Part shown: positions 43,409 to 53,075 of the stretch, one piece after another
How the letters are laid out: each line of letters starts with the position of its first letter
Position numbering within the stretch: the first letter of the stretch is position 1
Assembly (NCBI GenBank): GCA_035315345.1
Contig: DATFYA010000162.1
Span: forward strand, 1-61,589
DNA: 61,589 nucleotides
Reading direction: 5' to 3'
Origin: Candidatus Methylomirabilota bacterium
GTDB lineage: Bacteria; Methylomirabilota; Methylomirabilia; Rokubacteriales; CSP1-6
Made by a program: the position numbers and the translations under genes
Notes under the pieces: model-generated
Told to the model about the DNA's origin: nothing
Databases searched by the model: none
The model's input: only the letters and a program-made list of their open reading frames with translations

Positions 43409-45387
43409 AGCCGGCCCGCCGGCCGATCGTGATCGAGCGCGTGCGTCCCGCGGTGGACGACGGTCGCCACGCGGTGAAGCGGATCGTGGGCGACACCCTC
43501 ACCGTCACCGCCGACATCTTCAAGGAGGGGCACGACCTGCTCGCGGCCCGGGTCTGCTACCGCGGCCGCGCGGGGGCGGAGTGGCGCGAGGCGCCGATGC
43601 GGCTGGTGGAGAACGACGGCTGGGCCGGTCAGGTTCCGCTCGAGGCCAATACCCGCTACGTCTACACCGTCGAGGCCTGGACCGACGTCTTCGGCTCGTG
43701 GGTCGAGGAGATGCGCCGGCGCATCACCGGCGGCCAGACCGATCTGACCAGCGAGCTGCTCGAGGGCGGCGCCCTGGTCACCCAGGCGCGCGCGGCCGCC
43801 CGTGGCGCCGACGCGGAGGCGCTCGGCCGCGCGCTCGACCGGCTGGCCGCCGCCACCTCGCGGGACGGCCGGCTCGACGTGCTGCTCGACGGCGACCTCG
43901 GCCACCTCATGTTCCGCGCCGCGCCGCGGAGCGACCTGACCCGTTACGACCGCGAGCTCGAGGCGGTGGTGGACCGTCCGGCCGCCGCGTACGCCTCGTG
44001 GTACGAGCTGTTCCCGCGCTCGCAGGGACGCGTGCCCGGCCGACACGCGACCTTCGACGACTGCATCGAGCGGCTGCCCGACATCCGGCAGATGGGCTTC
44101 GACGTCGTCTACCTGCCGCCGATCCATCCGATCGGCCGCACCGCGCGCAAGGGGCCCGACAATTCCCTCGACGCGGGCCCGAACGATCCGGGCAGCCCCT
44201 GGGCCATCGGCGGACCGGAGGGCGGCCACACCGCGGTGCACCCGGAGCTGGGAACGCTCGACGACTTCCGTCGCCTGGTGAAGGCGGCCCAGGGGCTCGG
44301 CCTCGAGATCGCGCTCGACTTCGCGATCCAGTGCTCGCCCGATCACCCGTGGGTTCGCGAGCACCCGGAGTGGTTCTATTCGCGGCCCGACGGCACCATC
44401 AAGTACGCGGAGAACCCGCCCAAGAAGTACCAGGACATCTATCCGATCAACTTCGCGAGCCCGGCGTGGCCGGCGCTCTGGGACGCGCTGCTCTCGGTCG
44501 TGCGATTCTGGATCGATCAGGGCGTGCGGACGTTCCGGGTCGACAACCCCCACACCAAGCCGCTCGACTTCTGGGCGTGGCTGATCCGGGAGGTCCAGGA
44601 CCGCGATCCGGACGTGATCTTCCTCTCCGAGGCCTTCACGCGTCCCAAAATCATGCGCGCCCTCGCCAAGGCCGGCTTCACGCAGTCCTATACCTACTTC
44701 ACCTGGCGCAATTTCAAGGAGGAGCTGACCGACTATCTCGAAGAGCTGACCCGCACCGAGATGGTCGAGTACTTCCGGGGCAACTTCTTCGTCAACACTC
44801 CGGACATCCTGCCCGAGGTGCTCCAGCGCGGCGGGCCGCCCGCCTTCCGCATGCGCGCGGCGCTCGCCGCCACCCTGTCGTCGCTGTGGGGCGTGTACAG
44901 CGGCTTCGAGCTGGGCGAGTCCGCCGCCCTCCCCGGCAGCGAGGAGTACCAGCACTCCGAGAAGTACGAGATCCGCGTCCGGGACTGGGACGCCCCCGGC
45001 AACCTCAAGGACTACCTGGCGCGGCTCAACGTCATCCGCCGAGAGAACCGGGCCCTGCAGTCCATGAGCGGGCTCCGGTTCTATTCGTCCAGCAGCCCCC
45101 ACGTGATCTTCTACGGCAAGATGACCCCGGCGCGCGACAGCGTGGTGCTGGCCGCGGTCAACCTGGACCCGTTCGCGATCCACGAGTCCACCCTCGACAT
45201 CCCGCTCGGCGACATCGGCATCGCCGCCGACGAGACCTACGAGCTGCACGAGCTGCTGGGCGGCGAGCGGCGCCTCATGCGCGGCGCCACCCACACCGTC
45301 GCGCTGGACCCGCGCGTCGCGCCCGCGCACGTCTACCGGGTCGCTCGCTGGCGCCGCCGCGAGCGCGACTTCGATTACTATGCGTGA
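43405..45387 (+). CDS. glgE: Alpha-1,4-glucan:maltose-1-phosphate maltosyltransferase
   Basis: 660 residues. Adds maltose from maltose-1-phosphate to an alpha-glucan. N-terminal domain GRHAVKRIVGDTLTVTADIF, then WYELFPRSQG, DVVYLPPIHPIGRTARKG, LEIALDFAIQCSPDHPWV, the nucleophile region FRVDNPHTKPLDFW (Asp), acid/base FLSEAFTRPKIM (Glu), and the later KYEIRVRDWDAPGN. All GlgE family marks are intact. It overlaps the previous gene by ATGA. treS and maltokinase, which supply maltose-1-phosphate, follow after 120 bp. Confidence 0.96.
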   Translation: MKPARRPIVIERVRPAVDDGRHAVKRIVGDTLTVTADIFKEGHDLLAARVCYRGRAGAEWREAPMRLVENDGWAGQVPLEANTRYVYTVEAWTDVFGSWVEEMRRRITGGQTDLTSELLEGGALVTQARAAARGADAEALGRALDRLAAATSRDGRLDVLLDGDLGHLMFRAAPRSDLTRYDRELEAVVDRPAAAYASWYELFPRSQGRVPGRHATFDDCIERLPDIRQMGFDVVYLPPIHPIGRTARKGPDNSLDAGPNDPGSPWAIGGPEGGHTAVHPELGTLDDFRRLVKAAQGLGLEIALDFAIQCSPDHPWVREHPEWFYSRPDGTIKYAENPPKKYQDIYPINFASPAWPALWDALLSVVRFWIDQGVRTFRVDNPHTKPLDFWAWLIREVQDRDPDVIFLSEAFTRPKIMRALAKAGFTQSYTYFTWRNFKEELTDYLEELTRTEMVEYFRGNFFVNTPDILPEVLQRGGPPAFRMRAALAATLSSLWGVYSGFELGESAALPGSEEYQHSEKYEIRVRDWDAPGNLKDYLARLNVIRRENRALQSMSGLRFYSSSSPHVIFYGKMTPARDSVVLAAVNLDPFAIHESTLDIPLGDIGIAADETYELHELLGGERRLMRGATHTVALDPRVAPAHVYRVARWRRRERDFDYYA

Positions 45388-45507
45388 AACCCTTAAAGGC
45401 TTTATATATCCGCTCGGCTCGCCTTCGGCTGCACCTCGCCGGGCCACCGCTGCGGACGCTCGGCTGGGAGCGGACGACCGGACGCTCGCACGACCCGTGA
45501 GGCGAGC

Positions 45508-47187
45508 GTGAGCGATCGCGACCCGCTCTGGTACAAGGACGCGGTCTTCTACGAGCTGCACGTCCGCGCGTTCCGGGACGGCAACGACGACGGGATCGGC
45601 GACTTCATCGGGCTCACCAGCCAGCTCGGCCACCTGCGGGAGCTGGGGGTGGACTGCATCTGGCTCCTGCCCTTCTTCCGCTCGCCGCTGCGGGACGACG
45701 GCTACGACGTGGCCGAGTACCGGGAGATCCATCCCGACTACGGGACCATGGCCGACTTCGACCGCTTCCTCGAGGCCGCCCACGGCCACGGCATGCGGGT
45801 GATCGCCGACCTCGTGGTCAACCATACGTCGGACCAGCACCCGTGGTTCCAGGCCGCCCGCCGCTCGCCCGACTCGCCCTACCGGCACTACTACGTCTGG
45901 AGCGACACCGACGAGCGCTACCGCGACGCCCGCATCATCTTCCTCGATAGCGAGCAGTCCAACTGGACGTGGGACCCGGTGGCCAAGGCCTACTACTGGC
46001 ACCGGTTCTTCCACCACCAGCCCGATCTCAACTACGACAACCCCCAGGTGCGCCGCGAACTGCTCGATGTCATGCGCTTCTGGCTCGACAAGGGCCTCGA
46101 TGGCTTTCGCTGCGACGCGGTGCCCTATCTCTTCGAGCGGGAGGGCACCAACTGCGAGAATCTCCCGGAGACCCACGAGTTCCTCCGCGAGATCCGGGCC
46201 ACCCTCGACCGCGAGTACCAGGGCCGCGTCCTGCTCGCCGAGGCGAACCAGTGGCCGGCCGACGTCCGCCCGTACTTCGGCGACGGCGACGAGTTCCACA
46301 TGGCCTTCCACTTCCCCCTCATGCCGCGCATCTTCCTGGCCGTCCGTCACGGCGACCGCCGACCCATCACCGACATCTTCGTGCACACCCCGGAGATCCC
46401 GCCGTCGGCGCAGTGGTGCCTCTTCCTGCGCAACCACGACGAGCTGACGCTCGAGATGGTGTCTGACGAAGAGCGCCACCATCTCTACTACGCTTACGGA
46501 TCGGACCCGCGCATGCGTCTGAACCTGGGCATCCGCCGCCGGCTCGCCCCGCTGCTCGAGAACGACCGGCGCAAGATCGAGCTGCTCACGAGCCTGCTCT
46601 TCACCCTGCCGGGCAGCCCGATCCTCTACTACGGTGACGAGATCGGGATGGGCGACAACATCTACCTGGGCGACCGCAACGGCGTCCGCACTCCCATGCA
46701 GTGGACGGGCGATCGCAACGCCGGCTTCTCGCGCGCGGACACCGCCCGCCTGTACCTGCCGCTCATCGTGGACCCGGTCTACGGCTACCAGTCCATCAAC
46801 GTGGAGGCCCAGCAGCGCACCCCGTCGTCACTGCTCAACTGGATGAAGCGCCTCATCGAGGTGCGCAAGAAGACGCGGGTCTTCGGCCGCGGCACGCTCC
46901 ACTTCCTGCGGCCCGCCAACGAGAGCGTGCTCGCCCACGTGCGCGAGCACGAGGGGCAGAGCGTGATCGCGATCCACAACCTGGCCGGCTCCGCCCAGCC
47001 GGTCGAGCTGGATCTCCGCGCCTGGCGCGGCCACACCCCGATCGAGATGCTGGGCGACACGCGCTTTCCCACCGTGGGGACGGGTTCCTATGTCATCAGC
47101 CTCGCCCCGTACGGCTACTACTGGTTCCGCCTCGAGCCGCCGTTCTCCGACCAGCCTCGCTATGGCATCGAGGACGCTCCGCTCTGA
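45508..47187 (+). CDS. treS: Trehalose synthase / maltose alpha-D-glucosyltransferase
   Basis: 559 residues, GH13. Interconverts trehalose and maltose. [19 protein letters not shown] at the start, [28 protein letters not shown], nucleophile Asp in [10 protein letters not shown], Glu in LLAEANQWP, Asp in [14 protein letters not shown] 45508 has GAGG eight bases upstream. The 120-bp gap after glgE has an AT-rich patch (TTTATATATCC near 45403) that may carry a promoter, but no clear -35. The stop region overlaps the maltokinase start by 26 bp. Confidence 0.96.
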   Translation: MSDRDPLWYKDAVFYELHVRAFRDGNDDGIGDFIGLTSQLGHLRELGVDCIWLLPFFRSPLRDDGYDVAEYREIHPDYGTMADFDRFLEAAHGHGMRVIADLVVNHTSDQHPWFQAARRSPDSPYRHYYVWSDTDERYRDARIIFLDSEQSNWTWDPVAKAYYWHRFFHHQPDLNYDNPQVRRELLDVMRFWLDKGLDGFRCDAVPYLFEREGTNCENLPETHEFLREIRATLDREYQGRVLLAEANQWPADVRPYFGDGDEFHMAFHFPLMPRIFLAVRHGDRRPITDIFVHTPEIPPSAQWCLFLRNHDELTLEMVSDEERHHLYYAYGSDPRMRLNLGIRRRLAPLLENDRRKIELLTSLLFTLPGSPILYYGDEIGMGDNIYLGDRNGVRTPMQWTGDRNAGFSRADTARLYLPLIVDPVYGYQSINVEAQQRTPSSLLNWMKRLIEVRKKTRVFGRGTLHFLRPANESVLAHVREHEGQSVIAIHNLAGSAQPVELDLRAWRGHTPIEMLGDTRFPTVGTGSYVISLAPYGYYWFRLEPPFSDQPRYGIEDAPL

Positions 47188-48607
47188 TCCGCGCGCCATC
47201 GTCGCCCTGCTCGCCGGGACCGGCCGCGACGACCTCGCCCGGTATCTGACGCGGCAGCGGTGGTTCGCGGCCAAGACCCGCGGAATCGGCGCGGTGGCGG
47301 TGGCCGACTGGGGCGTGCTGGACGCGGACGGGCCGCTCCTGCTCCTGCTGCTCGACGTCGACGACGACCGCTACTACGTGCCGGTCACCGTCGCGGCGAG
47401 CGCGGCCGGGGACGTCATCACCCGGTCGGGCGATGACGCGGTGGTGGACGCCCACGACGACCCGCGCTTCGCCCGCCGCGCGCTCGCCGCGATGGCGGCC
47501 GGGCGCGACGTGGCCGGCCAGGCCGGGCGCTTCGGCTTCCGCGCCACGCCGGGCTGGGCGTTCCCGCCGGAGCCGGACCGGCTGCCGGCGGACCGTCACC
47601 GGGGCGAGCAGAGCAACACCTCGATGATGCTCGGCACGGGACTCATGCTGAAGTCGCTCCGCCGGCCCCAGCCCGGCCTCAATCCGGATCTCGAGATCAC
47701 GCGATTCCTCACGACCCGGACCGCGTTCCGCGAGGTGCCGCGCCTCGCCGGCTGGGTCGAGTACGAGGGCCGGCGCGGCACGTTCTCGCTCGCGGTGCTG
47801 CAGGAGTTCGTGCCCAACCAGGGCGACGGCTGGAAGCACGTGCTCGCCAGGCTCCGGGAGCGGGGCGCCGCGATCGAGCGCGCTTCCGACCCGCTGCTCG
47901 ACGAGGTGCACCGTCTCGGCGCCATCACCGGCGGGCTTCACGTCGCGCTCGCCTCCGATCCCTCCGCGGCGGAATTCGCCCCCGAGCCGGTCACGCGGGC
48001 CGACGTCGAGCGCTGGACCGACGACATCGCCCGCGATCTGGGCGGCGACGACATCCAGCGGTTGCTTCGGGACCGCCCGGGTCGGGCCGCCGGGGCGGAG
48101 GCCCGGCGCGCACGGGTGCTCGCCGCGCTTTCGCCGCTGACCGCGACCGTCAAGATCCGCGTCCACGGCGACTACCATCTCGGACAGGTGTTGAAGACCA
48201 CCGACGGCTTCGTGATCATCGACTTCGAGGGCGAGCCGGCGCGCCCGCTGGCCGACCGGCGCCGACGTCAGGCGGCGCTGCGCGACGTGGCCGGCATGCT
48301 GCGCTCGCTCGACTACGCCGCCCACGCGGTCGGCCGGGAAGCGCCCGAGGGCGAGCGGGCCGCCCGGCTGGCGGCGCTGACCGCATGGGAGGACCGCGCG
48401 CGCCGCGCGTTCCTGGCCGGCTATCGCGCCGCGGTCACCGCGAGCGCGGAGCCGCTGGTGCCCGCCGAGGAGCCGGCCTTGCTGCGGGCGTGCGCCGCCT
48501 TCGAGCTGGAGAAGGCCTGCTACGAGCTGCGCTACGAGCTGAACAACCGGCCGGACTGGGTGGCCATTCCCCTCGCCGGTATCACCCGGATCCTCGCCGC
48601 CGCCTAG
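47162..48607 (+). CDS. Maltokinase (Pep2-type)
   Basis: 481 residues. Phosphorylates maltose to maltose-1-phosphate, the GlgE donor. [19 protein letters not shown] at the start is the N-terminal cap; [20 protein letters not shown] is the ATP-site region; [30 protein letters not shown] is the kinase catalytic loop (HGDYHLGQ) and DFEGEP metal site. [19 protein letters not shown] is the C-terminal signature. In many bacteria it is fused to TreS; here the two genes overlap by 26 bp instead. Confidence 0.93.
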   Translation: MASRTLRSDPRAIVALLAGTGRDDLARYLTRQRWFAAKTRGIGAVAVADWGVLDADGPLLLLLLDVDDDRYYVPVTVAASAAGDVITRSGDDAVVDAHDDPRFARRALAAMAAGRDVAGQAGRFGFRATPGWAFPPEPDRLPADRHRGEQSNTSMMLGTGLMLKSLRRPQPGLNPDLEITRFLTTRTAFREVPRLAGWVEYEGRRGTFSLAVLQEFVPNQGDGWKHVLARLRERGAAIERASDPLLDEVHRLGAITGGLHVALASDPSAAEFAPEPVTRADVERWTDDIARDLGGDDIQRLLRDRPGRAAGAEARRARVLAALSPLTATVKIRVHGDYHLGQVLKTTDGFVIIDFEGEPARPLADRRRRQAALRDVAGMLRSLDYAAHAVGREAPEGERAARLAALTAWEDRARRAFLAGYRAAVTASAEPLVPAEEPALLRACAAFELEKACYELRYELNNRPDWVAIPLAGITRILAAA

Positions 48608-48807
48608 CCCTCACGGCTTCGTCGCTCCGGCGACCCGGCCAGCGCGGCCACGCTCCTGGCCACGGTCATGAGCGGTACCGCGGCGGCGGCCAGGACGAGG
48701 CCGCGCAGGGCGCCGACGGCTCCCGCGATGACGCGCAGTCCCGCCAGCGTCAGCACCGGGGCGGCGACCAGCAGCGCCGCTCCGGCCCCGCGCCCCGATC
48801 GGCTCAC
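48604..48807 (-). CDS. Small membrane protein of unknown function
   Basis: 67 residues, GTG start at 48807. Hydrophobic stretches (AGAALLVAAPVLTLAGLRVIA and LRGLVLAAAAVPLMTVARSV) give about two helices. GTGA overlap with the upstream exported-protein stop supports translation. It converges on the maltokinase with a 4-bp overlap. A longer frame to 49416 is shadow. Envelope role inferred from its partner. Confidence 0.55.
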   Translation of the reverse strand: MSRSGRGAGAALLVAAPVLTLAGLRVIAGAVGALRGLVLAAAAVPLMTVARSVAALAGSPERRSREG

Positions 48808-49151
48808 AGCGTCGGCTTGCCCATCCGGCCCGGCGCCACCGCGCTGGCCGGCTCCTCCTCGTCTGAGGCCTGGAACTCGGCGTCCCGGGCGAGGATCTGC
48901 ACGCTGACCGCGCCGGGCAGGAGCCGGGCCCCGCGCAGCTCGACCTGCGGCAACCCCATCGCCAGCGCCCCGCGCACCGCGGCCTGCACCGCGCGCTCGA
49001 TCGCCGCGTTCACCGCCTCGTCGGACTCGTCCTCGAGCGCTTGCACCGTCTCGATCGCCGCCATCGCCGCCGCAGCAGGTGCGAACGCGCCCCAGAGCAG
49101 CGTGCCGGCGGCCGCGCCCGCCGCCGTCAATGCGATGATCCCTCGCTTCAT
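48804..49151 (-). CDS. Exported protein of unknown function
   Basis: 115 residues. Signal peptide (KRGIIALTAAGAAAGTLLWGAFAPAAAA), then an acidic helical section (ALEDESDEAVNAAIERAVQAA) and a beta section (QVELRGARLLPGAVSVQILA). No family recognised. AAGGAG precedes ATG 49151 and a full-match sigma-54 site lies 45 bases upstream of it. The next gene is coupled by a 4-bp overlap. Confidence 0.65.
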   Translation of the reverse strand: MKRGIIALTAAGAAAGTLLWGAFAPAAAAMAAIETVQALEDESDEAVNAAIERAVQAAVRGALAMGLPQVELRGARLLPGAVSVQILARDAEFQASDEEEPASAVAPGRMGKPTL

Positions 49152-49195
49152 GGTGTTCTCCTTGGCCTGTCGTATGGGATATCGCGAAGAAAATC

Positions 49196-49210
49196 GCAAG
49201 GCCTGTGCCA
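49196..49210 (-). promoter_or_regulatory. Sigma-54 promoter (full match) of the 49151 exported-protein gene
   Basis: Minus strand TGGCAC-AGGCC-TTGC: all ten bases. Predicted start about 49184, 33-nt leader with AAGGAG. Confidence 0.7.
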
Positions 49211-49358
49211 TCGGCACTTCTCGAGCGGGGGCGTGCGGGGTCGCGTCGGTTCTTCCCGGTAAAGCTGACGCGCCCCCGGCCGGTCACCGCGGCCGCTCGA
49301 ACCCACGCGCGCACGACGGCCCGAAGAGTTCCGAGCACTTGCGCGCCGCGCGCGACGC

Positions 49359-49373
49359 TGGCACGTGGTGTGC
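49359..49373 (+). promoter_or_regulatory. Sigma-54-like promoter of the small membrane protein genes
   Basis: TGGCAC-GTGGT-GTGC: nine of ten bases. Predicted start about 49385, with GGAGG before ATG 49409. It is divergent from the site at 49196. Confidence 0.6.
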
Positions 49374-49408
49374 CTCGTGTCTGCCAGCGATTCGACAGAC
49401 AGGAGGCC

Positions 49409-49564
49409 ATGAACATGCTCTGGACGATATTCGTGATCCTGCTGGTGCTGTGGGCGGTCGGGATGGTGAGTTCTTACACGCTCGGTGGGTTCATCCATCT
49501 TCTGCTGCTGATTGCGCTCGCGGTGGTCCTCATCCGGATCATCCAGGGCCGCCGGCCGGTATGA
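49409..49564 (+). CDS. lmo0937-family small membrane protein
   Basis: 51 residues, nearly all membrane: LWTIFVILLVLWAVGMVSSYTLGGFIHLLLLIALAVVLIRIIQGRRPV (two helices with the conserved SYTLGG turn and IQGRRP end). The family is common in stress-responsive gene clusters and has no known activity. GGAGG lies well placed before the ATG. A longer frame to 49205 contains the promoter and is rejected. Confidence 0.82.
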   Translation: MNMLWTIFVILLVLWAVGMVSSYTLGGFIHLLLLIALAVVLIRIIQGRRPV

Positions 49565-49607
49565 GCCCCGGGCCGAGCAAAGTCCCGGCGCTCCAGAAAG
49601 GCATCGC

Positions 49608-49829
49608 ATGAAGAGCGGACTGCTGATCATCGCCGTCATCCTGATCGCCATCGGCGTGGTGTCGCTCGCGTACCAGGGCATCACCTACACCACGCGAGAG
49701 AAGGTGCTCGAGGTCGGCCCCATCAAGGCCACCGCCGAGAAGGAGAAGACACTGCCGTTGCCGCCGATCCTGGGCGGACTGTCGCTCGCCGGCGGGGTGG
49801 TGCTGCTCGTCGCGGCCACGCGACGGTAG
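49608..49829 (+). CDS. DUF3185-like small membrane protein
   Basis: 73 residues: LLIIAVILIAIGVVSLAYQGI (helix 1), then a polar section TREKVLEVGPIKATAEKEKT and a second helix LGGLSLAGGVVLLVAATR. The TREKVxxxGPI pattern fits DUF3185, a small envelope protein found with lmo0937-like genes. Follows its partner by 43 bp and precedes a strong terminator, so the two make a short operon. Confidence 0.75.
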   Translation: MKSGLLIIAVILIAIGVVSLAYQGITYTTREKVLEVGPIKATAEKEKTLPLPPILGGLSLAGGVVLLVAATRR

Positions 49830-49848
49830 CGCGGTCTCGCCGGCGTAG

Positions 49849-49890
49849 CCACGGGCGCGGTCCCTTCTCGGCCGCGCCCGTGGTGTTTTT
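49849..49890 (+). terminator. Rho-independent terminator
   Basis: CCACGGGCGCGG (49849-49860) pairs perfectly with CCGCGCCCGTGG (49872-49883) across an 11-base loop, followed by TGTTTTT. It ends the small membrane protein operon and insulates the AMP-ligase cassette. Confidence 0.9.
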
Positions 49891-50004
49891 CCGGGCCTCC
49901 CGGCTCCCGCGGTATCATGCCACGGTGACCAGGAGAGGCACGTCCTGCTGACGGTCGGACGGCTCGTCGAGCCGCTGACCGGCCGACACTGGGATGCTCC
50001 GGCG

Positions 50005-51444
50005 GTGACCCGCGCGGTCGCGGCCCGGACCGCGCGATGGACACGCCGGGGCCTGCGTCCCGGCGATCGGGTCTTCCTCCACTCGGGCAATCGCCTCGAG
50101 TTCTTCGCCGAGCTGCTCGCGCTCTGGCGCCTGGGCGCCTGCGCGGTGCCGCTGGATCCGCGCCTGACCCGCGTGGAGCTGGAGCGACTGGTCGAGGCGG
50201 CGTCTCCCCGGTTCTCGGTGGTCGACGATTCCGTCGAAGTGGCGTCCGCCCTGCCCGCTTCGGTCGCGGTCGTCGGAGCCGACGAGGCCGACGGCACCGG
50301 CGATCTGCCGCCCGATCTCGCGGAGCCGGGCGCCGACGCCCTGATCCTCTTCACCTCGGGCTCCAGCGGCCGGCCGAAGGGCGTGGTGCACACCCACGCC
50401 TCGCTCCGGGCGCGCTGGGCCGCCCTCCGGCATCACCTGGGCCTCGCCGCGTACGCGCGCACGCTCTGCCTGCTGCCGACCCACTTCGGCCACGGGCTCA
50501 TCTGCAACAGCTTGTTCCCGTGGCTCGCCGGGCAGGACCTCTTCATCACTCCGCCGTTTCGTCCCGACCTCCTGGCCCGGCTCGGCGCCCTCATCGACGA
50601 GCACCACATCACCTTCCTCTCGTCGGTGCCCGCGGTGTGGCGGCTCGCGCTCAAGGTGGCGAAGCCGCCGCGTCGGGCGCCGCTCGAACGGGTGCATTGT
50701 GGCTCCGCGCCCCTGCCCGCCACCCTGTGGGACGGCATTCGCGGGTGGAGCGGCACCAAGGAGGTGTTCAACACGTACGGCCTCACGGAGACCGGCAGCT
50801 GGGTCGCCGGCACCTCGGGCGGCCCGTTCACGCCCGCCGACGGGCTGATCGGCGCGCCGTGGGGCGCGACGATCCGTGTGCGACGGGCCGCGGACGCCGA
50901 CGGGCTGGCCGCGCTCGGCGGCGCCGAGTGCGCGCCCGGCGAGACCGGCCACGTATGGCTCGAGACGCCCGCCCTCATGCGCGGATACCTCGGACGCGAC
51001 GACCTGACTCGCCGGGTGCTCGTCGACGGACACTTCGCCACCGGCGATCTGGGGACGCTGGACGAGCGCGGCTGGCTGCATCTGCGCGGCCGCGAGCGCG
51101 ACGAGATCAACAAGGGGGGCATGAAGATCGCGCCCGCGGAGGTCGACGCGGCCGCGGAAGGCTGCCCGGGCGTGGCCGAGGTGTGCGCGTTCGCGGTGGA
51201 CGATCCCCTCTACGGGCAGAACGTGGGCCTGGCGGTGACGATGGGGCAGGAGGGCGACGAGGCGGTGGGCGATCTCTACCGCTGGATGCGCGAGCGGCTC
51301 GCCGAAACGAAGCTGCCCGCGCGCTGGTGGCGGGTGGACGCGATGCCGCGCTCCGACCGCGGAAAGGTGAGCCGGGACGCGGTGCGCGAGGCCTGCGCGG
51401 CCCGCCCCCCGCTCGATCTCACGCGGATCCTCCAGGGACGCTGA
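50005..51444 (+). CDS. AMP-forming acyl/aminoacyl ligase (DltA-like position)
   Basis: 479 residues from GTG 50005. Adenylate-forming enzyme motifs: ALILFTSGSSGRPKGVVHTHAS (A3), FNTYGLTETG (A5), FATGDLGTLDERGWLHLRGR (A7-A8), and NKGGMKIAPAEVD, with the catalytic Lys near the end (RSDRGKVSRD). The coding frame seems to extend upstream (LTVGRLVEPLTGRHWDAPAV), perhaps from CTG 49945, which has AGGAGAGG six bases before it. The next gene is a carrier protein, so it probably charges that carrier with an acyl or D-amino-acyl group. Substrate unknown. Confidence 0.87.
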   Translation: MTRAVAARTARWTRRGLRPGDRVFLHSGNRLEFFAELLALWRLGACAVPLDPRLTRVELERLVEAASPRFSVVDDSVEVASALPASVAVVGADEADGTGDLPPDLAEPGADALILFTSGSSGRPKGVVHTHASLRARWAALRHHLGLAAYARTLCLLPTHFGHGLICNSLFPWLAGQDLFITPPFRPDLLARLGALIDEHHITFLSSVPAVWRLALKVAKPPRRAPLERVHCGSAPLPATLWDGIRGWSGTKEVFNTYGLTETGSWVAGTSGGPFTPADGLIGAPWGATIRVRRAADADGLAALGGAECAPGETGHVWLETPALMRGYLGRDDLTRRVLVDGHFATGDLGTLDERGWLHLRGRERDEINKGGMKIAPAEVDAAAEGCPGVAEVCAFAVDDPLYGQNVGLAVTMGQEGDEAVGDLYRWMRERLAETKLPARWWRVDAMPRSDRGKVSRDAVREACAARPPLDLTRILQGR

Positions 51445-51445
51445 G

Positions 51446-51700
51446 GTGCGCGAGGCCCACCGCGCGCGCGTGCTCGACTTCCTCCGCACCATCCAGAAGC
51501 CCGACCGCCCTCTCGAGGCGGTGGCCGAAAGCGACAGCCTGGTCGAGGCCGGTCTGATCGATTCGCTGGCCCTGCTCGAGATCGTGGCCTTTCTCGAGGA
51601 GCAGTACCGGATCGATTTCGCGGAGACGGGCCTCGAGCCCGATCAGCTCACCTCGGTCAGCGGCATCCTCGATCTGATCGAGCGCGAGGCGCGGGCCTGA
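51446..51700 (+). CDS. Acyl carrier protein-like (DltC-like position)
   Basis: 84 residues. SLVEAGLIDSLALLEIVAFLEEQY holds the DSL motif with the Ser that takes phosphopantetheine. Size and helix pattern fit ACP or DltC. GTG 51446 follows the ligase stop by one base, and the MBOAT-like start follows its stop by one base, so the three are made together. Confidence 0.88.
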   Translation: MREAHRARVLDFLRTIQKPDRPLEAVAESDSLVEAGLIDSLALLEIVAFLEEQYRIDFAETGLEPDQLTSVSGILDLIEREARA

Positions 51701-51701
51701 C

Positions 51702-53075
51702 GTGGCCGTCGCTCTCCTGGTGCGGCGGTTCGGGCAGCTGCACGAGGATCCCGCGCTCATCGCCCGCTGGCGATCGTGGCTCGGCCCGCTGCTCACCTGG
51801 CTCACGCCGCGGCGGCGCCGCTCGCTGCTGGCCCTGGGCGCGCTCTACATCGCGGTGCGCCAGCCCCTGCGCGAGATGTTTCCCGGGGTCGATCTGCGAG
51901 CGCCCGGAGGGCCCGTCGCGGGCGCGATCGTCGTGGTGGGCTGCTTCGCGGCCGTCGTCTCCGTGTACGTCGCGGCCGGTCGGTTCGCGTCGCTGCCCGC
52001 GGCGATCCGCAGCCGGCCGCAGGTCTGGCTCCACGCCGCGTTCTGGGCGCTCGTCGCGATCGCGTGGCTCGTCCCCGACGACCGGGGACCGGGCGCGGCG
52101 GCCCTCGCCGGCCTGGTGCTGGCCCTGCCGTTCCTGCTCTGGCGGATGGGCTACCTGCTCATGTCGGGGCAGCGCGGGCGCGTCGCCGGCTCGCGCTTCG
52201 GCGATCACCTGCTCTACCTCTATCCGGCCTACGGCGGCACCAATACGCCCTACGGCAAGGGCCTGGACCACCTCGCGCGCCACGAGGCCGCGAGCGAAGA
52301 GGCTCTCGCCCGCTCGCAGCTGGCCGGGATCAAGCTGCTGATCCTCGCCGCGATCTACAACGGCCTGCTCGCCCTCATGGCCGGGCTGGTCTACGGCGAC
52401 CCGCGGGGCGCGTGGAGCGGGCACGGCCTCGGCCTGCCCCGGCTCGAGCAGATGCTGCCGGCGGCGGGCACGCCGTGGGCCACCGCGTGGGTGTCGCTCT
52501 ACGTCGCGCTGGTGTGGGACGTCCTGAAGCTGGCCGCGCGCGGCCACGAGATCGTCGGCATCCTGCGGCTGTTCGGCTTCAACGTCTTCCGCAACACCTA
52601 CAAGCCGCTGCTCGCTCCGTCCATCGTGGAGTTCTGGAACCGGTACTACTACTACTTCAAGGAGCTGCTGGTCGAGTTCTTCTTCTTCCCGACCTACGTG
52701 CGCCGCTTCCGCCGCTCTCCGCGCCTGCGCATCTTCGCGGCCACCCTGGCCGCGGCCGGGTTCGGCAATCTCTACTACCACCTGCTGCAGCACGACGCGT
52801 TCGTGCTGACGCTGCGGTGGGCCGCCATCGGCTCGTGGCTCCTGTCGCGCGGCTTCTACTGCCTGCTCCTGAGCGTCGGCATCTACCTCTCGATGCGGCG
52901 CGAGCAGACCCGGCGCGGGACGGCGGCGGCTCCGTCCGTCCCGGTGCTCACGCAGGTGCGGCGCGTGGTGGGGGTGTGGACGTTCTTCGCGCTGCTCAGC
53001 ATCTGGGCCGACGACAGCGCCGCGGGCTTCGGCCAGCGCGTGAGCTTCTTCCTCGCGCTCTTCGGCGTGCGATGA
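51702..53075 (+). CDS. MBOAT-like membrane acyltransferase (DltB-like position)
   Basis: 457 residues with about ten membrane helices. The core SIVEFWNRYYYYFKELLVEF and FFFPTYVRRFRRSP resembles the MBOAT re-entrant region, and GFGNLYYHLLQHDAF holds a His where MBOAT enzymes have their catalytic one. MBOAT proteins such as DltB move an acyl or D-alanyl group from a carrier to an extracellular acceptor. The usual WHG is replaced by YYH, so identity with DltB is not claimed. GTG start 51702; stop overlaps the next gene as ATGA. Confidence 0.75.
   Translation: MAVALLVRRFGQLHEDPALIARWRSWLGPLLTWLTPRRRRSLLALGALYIAVRQPLREMFPGVDLRAPGGPVAGAIVVVGCFAAVVSVYVAAGRFASLPAAIRSRPQVWLHAAFWALVAIAWLVPDDRGPGAAALAGLVLALPFLLWRMGYLLMSGQRGRVAGSRFGDHLLYLYPAYGGTNTPYGKGLDHLARHEAASEEALARSQLAGIKLLILAAIYNGLLALMAGLVYGDPRGAWSGHGLGLPRLEQMLPAAGTPWATAWVSLYVALVWDVLKLAARGHEIVGILRLFGFNVFRNTYKPLLAPSIVEFWNRYYYYFKELLVEFFFFPTYVRRFRRSPRLRIFAATLAAAGFGNLYYHLLQHDAFVLTLRWAAIGSWLLSRGFYCLLLSVGIYLSMRREQTRRGTAAAPSVPVLTQVRRVVGVWTFFALLSIWADDSAAGFGQRVSFFLALFGVR

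Noticed and set aside
45388-45507. Promoter at the AT-rich TTTATATATCC patch before treS
   Set aside because: A -10-like sequence is possible, but no acceptable -35 at 16-18 bp, so it was not listed as a feature.
43276-46482. 1068-residue open frame on the minus strand
   Set aside because: Antisense to glgE and treS with the same shadow composition and no ribosome site.
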